NCBI GenBank assembly: GCA_023333565.1
Contig: JAJKFH010003165.1
Span: 124,001-188,000 of the forward strand
DNA: 64,000 bases
Direction of reading: 5' to 3'
Source: Puffinus mauretanicus
Lineage: Eukaryota; Chordata; Aves; Procellariiformes; Procellariidae
Shown here: piece after piece, positions 57,081 through 64,000 of the stretch
Layout: each line of letters begins with the position of its first letter
Numbering within the stretch: position 1 is the first letter of the stretch
Notes under the pieces: model-generated
Seen by the model: the letters and a program-made list of their open reading frames with translations, nothing else
What the model was told of the DNA's origin: nothing
Database searches by the model: none
Program-made: the position numbers and the translations under genes

Positions 57081-58559
57081 CGGACCATGCGACTGAGGGA
57101 CTAGTGCAACTGTCTGCCAGTTGCTGGCAAGACCTATATTTTCTCTGTGTGCATGTAAACTGCTAGCAAACTTCAAGCTGACGGGTAGGCAGCCGGCACC
57201 TGGAAGGATGTGAAGTCTGAGCTGGTGAATGGTTAAAAGACCTAAGGTTCAGGCCTGGATATCAGACGGACTTAAAGTCCACAATGATTTTTGAGGGATC
57301 AGTGGTTGTTGAGTGTACTTGTGAATCAAGAAAGTGAGGGTCTTTGACTAGTGAACTTCAGACCTGATCAGCTGGAGGGCACAATCACAATCAGGTTTGG
57401 ATTATCTGTTCTGCTTATGTCACCCAAGAGCTCTGTGTTTATGTGGGTGCTGGTAAAGGTGCTGCTCTCTGTTCACTTGTATGGCCGGCCATCTGTGTGT
57501 GCATGCCTATAGGGAATACATGCTCTGCCTTTCTCCTGCCTGGTCTTGGAGGAGCAGAACCACAGCAGACTCCCATCTATCGACCTGGGATGAGAGGAGT
57601 CCCCTAGTCTTAGAGACTACCAAATTTGCCTCTGGCAGACTGGGAAGAATTCCTCCTGCGGGTCCAAATTTCCCTGGATTTGGTTACTTGTAGCAGCCCT
57701 GGGTTCCCTCTCCTGCAGTCTCAGTGCCAGCTAACAATTCACAGGCAGTACAGAAACTCTGTAGTAATTTTAGAGTTGCTCTGAACCAGCTCACAGCCTC
57801 ATGGATATTTTATAGTGCCTCAGAATTTTCATTTCCTCTGTAATCAGCCTCCAGGGACCCGTATCACCTAGTGTGGCAGAAATGCATTTCCAGCGTAACA
57901 GCCTCCAAGTGAATTTGATAGAAAATCTTCCATTCCCACAGGTAAAGAGGTAATACCAATTTTTGTCTGCTCAGTTGAGTCCTCCTTTGCTGGTCACTTC
58001 AATAGTTATCAAAAAACCCTACACATTCCAGATCACAGTTCTCAATAAAGGACTTGAAACGTTGCCAAAAGAATTTATGCTTTGATGTGCAAAACTGATG
58101 AATATTTCAGTGTTGACAAAAATGTACATATGAACAATTCAGGCAGATCTAATCCTTATATTTTTCAGGATTTTTGCCCCTTATATCTTTGCAGGATTTC
58201 AGGAAAGACTGATGCTCTAGTATAGCGGAAAATAATCTGGCATCAGTATTCTTGTTTATAGTCTTTGTAAGATTTCAGGATAGCTGCCTGTTCAGTACTC
58301 ACATTTGTGGCTGTTATTTCTGGTTGCAATTTATCCAGGCCTCCCTAAAAGTCTAATTTATTGTAGAGGACCTGCTTTTTTACAGAGATTACCTGAAAAT
58401 TGCTCTGCTGGAGATTCTTGTGCAGCTTTGAGGTCTTAGGTGTTCTGGATCCCACTGGTCAGAGAAGATCTTCCTATCATCTTATTTGATTTCCATACAA
58501 AATACCCTCTGCAACCACTAGCCAGTTTGAAAGCTGCTTGAAGTGATGGTCGGTGTTTT

Positions 58560-61083
58560 CTTTGACACGTGGTTACATCGGCATTGCACTCTTGGACACT
58601 GAAAAGGAATTATTCACCTCGGAAGAATTCGTCCAATTTTCATCAGTGACTAATTGCTATTTGTTGTATTATGAGTGTAAGCCCCATTATCTAACATCCT
58701 TCTCCTTTCCTTCTTAAAAGCACTAGGAGTTTTTACAGGCACACAAAAATCTAGCTCTAGACATTGACCTCAGAAGAAAGGGAATGGTACATTCATATCT
58801 GGAGGACTTTTAGAACTTGTCAGACTTTTGATTATTCTTTTTGTATTACAATGTGCAACTTTGGATTAATTTAAAGCAAGTGCATCTGATTTTCACTTGG
58901 TGAGGTAACAGCCAGCCAGTCTTGTGTGTAAAGCCTGCAACTAAGTTGAAACCGTTTACTGCTTGATGTCAATTTCATGAATTTGATTAGTATCAGTCCC
59001 AAATAAAATCTAAATTTCTCTTCCAAGTTGGGAGCTTTAGGGCAATGTGTATGCGAGAATGTTGTGCAATTTTATCACTTTCTTCCTGTTTACAGGCCCC
59101 TCCTTCCTCAAGTGGGGAGCACTCTACATAATTAAGGATTCAAGATGTTTGCATTTGGGGAAGAATGTATGTAATTTTAAAGCTAAGGCATCTGTCCTTA
59201 CCTGTCACTTATTTTTGTCATGTGTTGTAAAACTGCATATTCACATAGTCAATGATATTGTCTGCCATTACGTTTCTCACCTATAAGCAGGCTAGCACAG
59301 TATTACCCAGCCAGTTTCTCGCGTAGAAGCAGCATCTCATCAACCATGCAGATGGATTGCCAATCTTTGGGTTGTGCAGAAAGAAATAAATTTTTCTTTC
59401 CATGTTTGTCTTTGGGAAGCTTTAGATTCTTTGGCTGACCATCTTGGTTGCTGTCAGTTGCTATATTATGATTGAGAGATATTTAATAATATTGTCTCCC
59501 TATGTTTTGGGACTAGAGATGCTCTGAAGAGTCTTTTTACTCCACAGATAGATTTTCCAGTCCAGAAACATTCTTCTTTGAAGAGTGCTGCCAGTTGGTT
59601 TTCTGAACCTGTGACAGAGAAAGTTAACAAAAATTGTTTCCTCGCACAACACGAGAGAGAGTGAGAGACTTTTTCCTTCTAGGAGTAGTCCAGGTGGTTT
59701 GGTATCAGACTATTTTGATCTGCATCCCTTGATTTATCAGGCCCAGAATTCTGTCTGTTTCCAGATTTTATTCAAATGCACTGACGTCCAAAGTCAGCAT
59801 CCACATTTCAGCATGTTTAGTCAGATAGTTTGAATTCTTGTGGGGTTTTGGAGTTATAATTAAATTTCTTTCCTGACTAGGGTTGTTCATAGCAGAGAAC
59901 AATTTAGGGGAGGAACAAATAGTCTAGATTTGTGATTTGATATTCTGTCTGCCTCAGTTTCCTTTCCTTGCTTTCGTATGGGAAATTTTAGACTATCTGT
60001 CTGGGTTGAAAAGTTAATTGTTTCTCTGTTTAGCTCAATTGAAGTCCAATTATCAACTGTTTCAGCTTTAACAGTATTTTCCATTTCTTTCTCCCATTCA
60101 ATTACTAAATGATTTCTTAAGAGTCCAATTAGTGTTTTTCCTCCCTTATTAAGGACCTCACTTCCTCCATTTAAACTCTTACCAGAAGCCAGTCTTTTCT
60201 TTCTATTCCATCCTCAATTTATCAATAAAATAGCTCATTTCTGATATAAGGGCACTTATTATAGATGAGGCTGTTCTTAGAACTTGTTGCAAATTGTAAC
60301 CTAAGGTTATGCTGGAGTGTGGTTTGTTTGTTTTTCCTCAAAATTAAAAGTTTAGAATTATTCATCTTACTTTTCATGACAAGGAAAGATCCTGTATGAG
60401 TATTTGTTTACATCTATTACACAGTCATTCAAGGGGTTGTATTTCAACACAGACAGTTTCCAACTGGATAACTGTATATTAATGTGCTGTAAGGTAGTTA
60501 AAAAGGCAGTATTTGCTTTGATTAGAGCTCATTAAGCCAGCACCCAGCTATATCAGTGGCATTCATCAGAATCTTGCCAGTACATAATGTTTGTAAGGCT
60601 GCCAGTGGAGCTCCATTCACACTTTGAGTACTAAACACTGTCATTGAGATTGAGGAAATGATGCCACTTTTGAGAGAGCAGTACTTTAATTAGATGGAGA
60701 CTGTGGGACTACGTCTTCTGACTTAGCATCAGCAGGGTACTGTTGAAAGCCACCCACATAGTGCATGTGCTTATAGAGTAACTATTCTTCCAAATGCATT
60801 ATCTGTCTGTGCAAACCCTTCCCATCTCTCTCTTTCCCCACCGTCCTGTTTAAATTTTGGATCACTGGGTTGAGAGGGGAAAGACGGACTCCAATCCTTT
60901 CGTGACTGGGATGTACCTAGGGGGGTGTGGGATTTGAAGTGTCCCTTCTGGATCTTCTGTGATAGCATTGTCTTCACAGTGTTTGTAAAGCCCCTTTTCC
61001 CTGGCAGCTTTTGACACCTGCTGAACTCTCCATTCCTGTTGCTATTACATAGATTCACTGAATGACTGCGCTACTTCTGTTGA
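58560..61083 (+). mobile_element. Fossil DIRS-like retrotransposon (RT and recombinase hints)
   Basis: At 58760-58810 one frame reads DIDLRRKGMVHSYLEDF, like the RT palm block in which LR--G----YLDD carries the catalytic aspartates; here one Asp is Glu. About 75 codons upstream GYIGIALLD sits where DAYFHI would be expected. At 60922-61062 a single frame with one stop reads GVWDLK, then KPLF, then LLNSPFLLLLHRFTE. This resembles the tyrosine-recombinase segment WDL...PFEPL...LTLKT-LLLA--SAKR. Order and spacing suit one element of DIRS type; the ends were not found. Individually weak, jointly suggestive. Confidence 0.42.
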
Positions 61084-64000
61084 TGCAGTCATCCAAAACT
61101 GACTGTCATTCCAGAAGTGGGAATACAAGATTCAAGATGAAATCTCCACCTAAGTGGAGCTTTTCAAAGTTTGAATTTTGGATAATGCTTAAGCACAATG
61201 CTTGTGGCTGTGAGAAGACATGTAAGCACAGCGGGTGCAAAAATAAGCCAGGTTGAATCAGCTCTGGTTCTAACATTTGCCAGAGTCCTTCAAGACACTG
61301 TTTCTTTGCAATCCTCAGTTATTTCCAGAATCTAGGAATTGAGGAGCCACTCTTTATGGTTCTGCTATGGGTTATCTGAGAATTTTGTCCCATTGTCCAT
61401 TAATAGTAAATGATTCTCTCCCACCCATATTCTTCTTCAAAGTTTCCAATATCTTTCCTTCCATCTTTCCTGGTTTCTCAACTGCAACATATATTACTTC
61501 TTTATATTAAAAACACCTTTTATATTCACATTACTTCTGTTCGCCTTAGAGAAGTCTTTGAAGGATTCTGTTCTAGAAGATTGACCTGTGCTGTGCTATC
61601 TTTTCCTAGACTAGGCTGAGGATTTATCTGGTATTTTTACCATGGGCAATTTTTTTACTTTCATGTCAGCCAATGTACAAACTTGCCTCGTATTTTTTCC
61701 TGCACTTCTGACCTCTGGGATTTGGGAAAGGTTTTGACCCATGGATGTCATGCTTGTGTTTATGTACACAGTATTTTTCTGTACACGGAACAGAAGTTTT
61801 CAGAAATATCTCATGTCTTTCATCTCAAATGACCTTGGTGGCATTTTCTGAGGAACATCTGTTTCTGAAATTATGAGGACGTCTAAATGAGTTCTGTTTG
61901 TTTTCAGCAAGCACTGTACTTTCAGGCATAAAGTTGCACTTAGTAGAATGATTTTTCAGTCACTCTTCCCATAACAAACTGTGGCCCTTCTCCAAGTGAG
62001 TTTTTGGGATGTCTTACAGTGAGAATTTGCATGTAGATAAAACATTTAGGGGGAAAAAAAAAAAGTTGTTTCTGTGAAGGCTCACCCATCTTCCTCTTTC
62101 CAACTCCTTCGAGTCCCTGAAATCTGAGAAATCAGGAGTTGAGGGGAACTGTGTTGAATATGGGGCATGCACTTCTTATTTCAAAATGTTTGTAGTGTAT
62201 GTTAGGCAATGGTTGAAAGTAGAAGAGGGAGTGGATGAACGTGAATTCTGTTTAGGCAAAATCTCAGATCTCAAAACCTTTGAGTTTGAATGCCCATTAT
62301 TTAAAAATGCATGTGAAAAACTGATCTCAAATAACTGTTGTTGCTGGACAGTAGTTTTGTCTTCTGCTTGTTCTCAGGTAACATGCCTAGAACTAGGAAC
62401 CAGTTGCAAGGGCTTTTGACACATCTTTTGTTTTAAATATTATAATAGGATGAATAAATTATTTGACTTATTTATGTGTAATTATGTGTAAGGTCTTCTA
62501 GAAGACCTTTTTTAAGTTCCTAGATGCAAGCAATCAACTTATTTTACAGAAAAATAAGATTCAATAATAGTAAGAAAACTGACGATAAAATGTTTTGACT
62601 GAGTTGAGCACATGTATGGCAACAGAGTAAATGGTGTTCCTTGTGGGGTGAAACAGTGAATACTTCTTTGAAAGAACACGTATATGCACATTTTTCCTGT
62701 GGGTAGAGCGTTCATGCAGTCACTTGAACTGAAGACTTTTAGCTTTCACTGTACTTGGAGCAAGCTTGCTCATAGTTTAATTGGAAAAGAAGAAAATCAT
62801 GACAAAGAAGTTTGCCAGTGATGCTGAACTATTCAAGGTAATTAAAAAAAAAAATCAAGGCTGACTGAGGAATTGGAGGACTCAAGACTGATTAAGCATG
62901 CAGTAAAGTGGAAGATGGAATTCAGTGTAAACAAATGTCATGAGGTGCATGCAGGAGCAATCCTCTACAACTATCAACTATTACCATTTATGGAAAGTAA
63001 TTTGGGGGTCATAATAGATCTATAAAAATACTAGTCTCGATGCTTAGTAGCTACGAAAGAGGCAAACAGTGTTAGTCACTACTAAGAAAAGCACCAAGAA
63101 TAAAACAGAAATTATGATCTTGCATCAATTCAGCTCTGGCGTATTTTCAATTGCTACACTGCCAGATGTATTTAATGCTACTGCAGACGTATAAATAAAT
63201 ATGCATACATGCATATGCACTCTAGAACAGGAATTACTGTTATGGTTGTCCATTATAAGCTGATAAACAATCCTCCCCTCTGCTTTAAGTATCTCCCATT
63301 TATATTTTATTTCCATATTTTCAACCTATCATAAAATGCAAATTTAAGATATCAACGCTTAAGATACTATGTTTTCCATAAACTTTCTGCAAAGTTTTCA
63401 CTAAAAATCACCTGTTTAACTGTAAACAAGCAGAGATTTATCTGATTAAGTATGCAAGGAAAAACAAGAGCAAAGTAAGTTTTCACCCATTTCTACCTTC
63501 TCTTCACTGACATTCTAAAACAGAAATTGCCTTTTTAAAGTTCCTTTGTTTTCTTTTCTGACTTCTATGCAGCTTTAACTAGCTGTTGTGAATATGTAGG
63601 ATTTAGTCATCTCGGGTTTGTAACATGGTTTCTGCAGCCATGTAAAAGTACTGCAAATACAAAACCTGGGAAAGTACAAAACTTGTAAAATCTTGGGAGA
63701 GAGTCCCTTCAGTTCCTGCTGTCATGACGTTGAAATAAAACTGCTGAAAGAAATCTTTTGCATTGTGGACCAAGACAAAGACACTAGTTGCAATTTCTTC
63801 CAGAAAACAATTTTAAGAAATTAGATTTAAAAAGAAGGAGGGATGTAGAATACAAGTTAGATGAATCTGAAAAAAGTAGATAAGAAATTTATGCAGAAAA
63901 GTAAGCCCGGAAAAGACTAGCTGGCTGTCAGTATCCAAGTAGATGCTGAATAAATAGGAGCAACTTGCTAAAATAGTAGCTAGTTTCTTTCTCTAAACTA

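Larger units (their letters stand above)
56590..57700 (+). mobile_element. LTR-like block, unclassified endogenous retrovirus
   Basis: The block is richer in G/C than its surroundings and has promoter-like layout on the plus strand: a TATA-like cataaaagg at 56922-56930, then a polyadenylation-type attaaa at 56979-56984 about 50 bases later, followed by a long tail with a gtaag donor-like site near 57047. The spacing suits U3-R-U5 of an LTR. I could not find terminal TG/CA with matching target duplications, so borders are approximate and family unknown. A (GA)8 run lies at 57065-57080. Confidence 0.4.
50075..64000 (+). other. MAN2A1 intron, open at right edge (13.9 kb)
   Basis: No downstream MAN2A1 exon (expected to carry SYPSLLSH-like sequence) is found, so this intron exceeds the window. 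Content: an old CR1 trace at 51378-51480, a CR1 LINE at 54582-55189, an LTR-like block at 56590-57700, and DIRS-like fossil motifs at 58.5-61.1 kb. The stretches 51.7-54.5 kb and 61.3-64.0 kb hold nothing I can name. Confidence 0.8.

Noticed and set aside
1..64000. tRNA, rRNA, CRISPR array, bacterial operons or plasmid features
   Set aside because: No tRNA B-box with matching cloverleaf, no spaced identical repeats and no dense coding were seen; the window is vertebrate intron.

Overview
The window is vertebrate and almost certainly avian nuclear DNA. It is AT-rich and non-coding apart from short, well-spaced exons with GT-AG borders. The interspersed repeats are bird types: three clear 5'-truncated CR1 LINEs, each with its 3' tail in the reverse orientation, plus a pair of LTRs carrying 5-bp target duplications, as expected of ERVL-like elements. 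There is no operon structure, tRNA, rRNA or CRISPR array that I can support.

One gene explains all the coding signal: MAN2A1, Golgi alpha-mannosidase II (glycoside hydrolase family 38), on the plus strand. Eleven consecutive internal exons lie between 2944 and 50074. Their splice phases all agree and together they encode exactly 539 codons with no internal stop. They cover the end of the catalytic domain, the middle domain with the zinc-binding HHDAITGT motif, and most of the C-terminal beta-rich domain. The 5' exons (start codon, transmembrane anchor, catalytic nucleophile) lie left of base 1. The last exons and 3' UTR lie right of 64000, so the final 13.9 kb is intron.

Layout: 1-2943 intron with a CR1 fragment; 2944-12291 four exons; 12292-29625 a 17.3-kb intron; 29626-32695 three exons flanking a 2.4-kb intron that holds two LTRs in inverted orientation; 32696-40841 an 8.1-kb intron; 40842-50074 four exons; 50075-64000 intron with CR1 and LTR-like sequence.

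The most unexpected signal is a scatter of very old, stop-riddled, frame-shifted protein remnants in the large introns. They read like DIRS-type tyrosine-recombinase retrotransposons. The clearest is a reverse transcriptase piece at 19242-19520. Weaker pieces lie at 36.2-39.6 kb, 58.5-61.1 kb, 47.8-48.5 kb and possibly 0-0.45 kb. All are in the same orientation as MAN2A1. No new functional system is apparent; the interest lies in fossil elements, the inverted LTR pair and a few odd simple-sequence structures.
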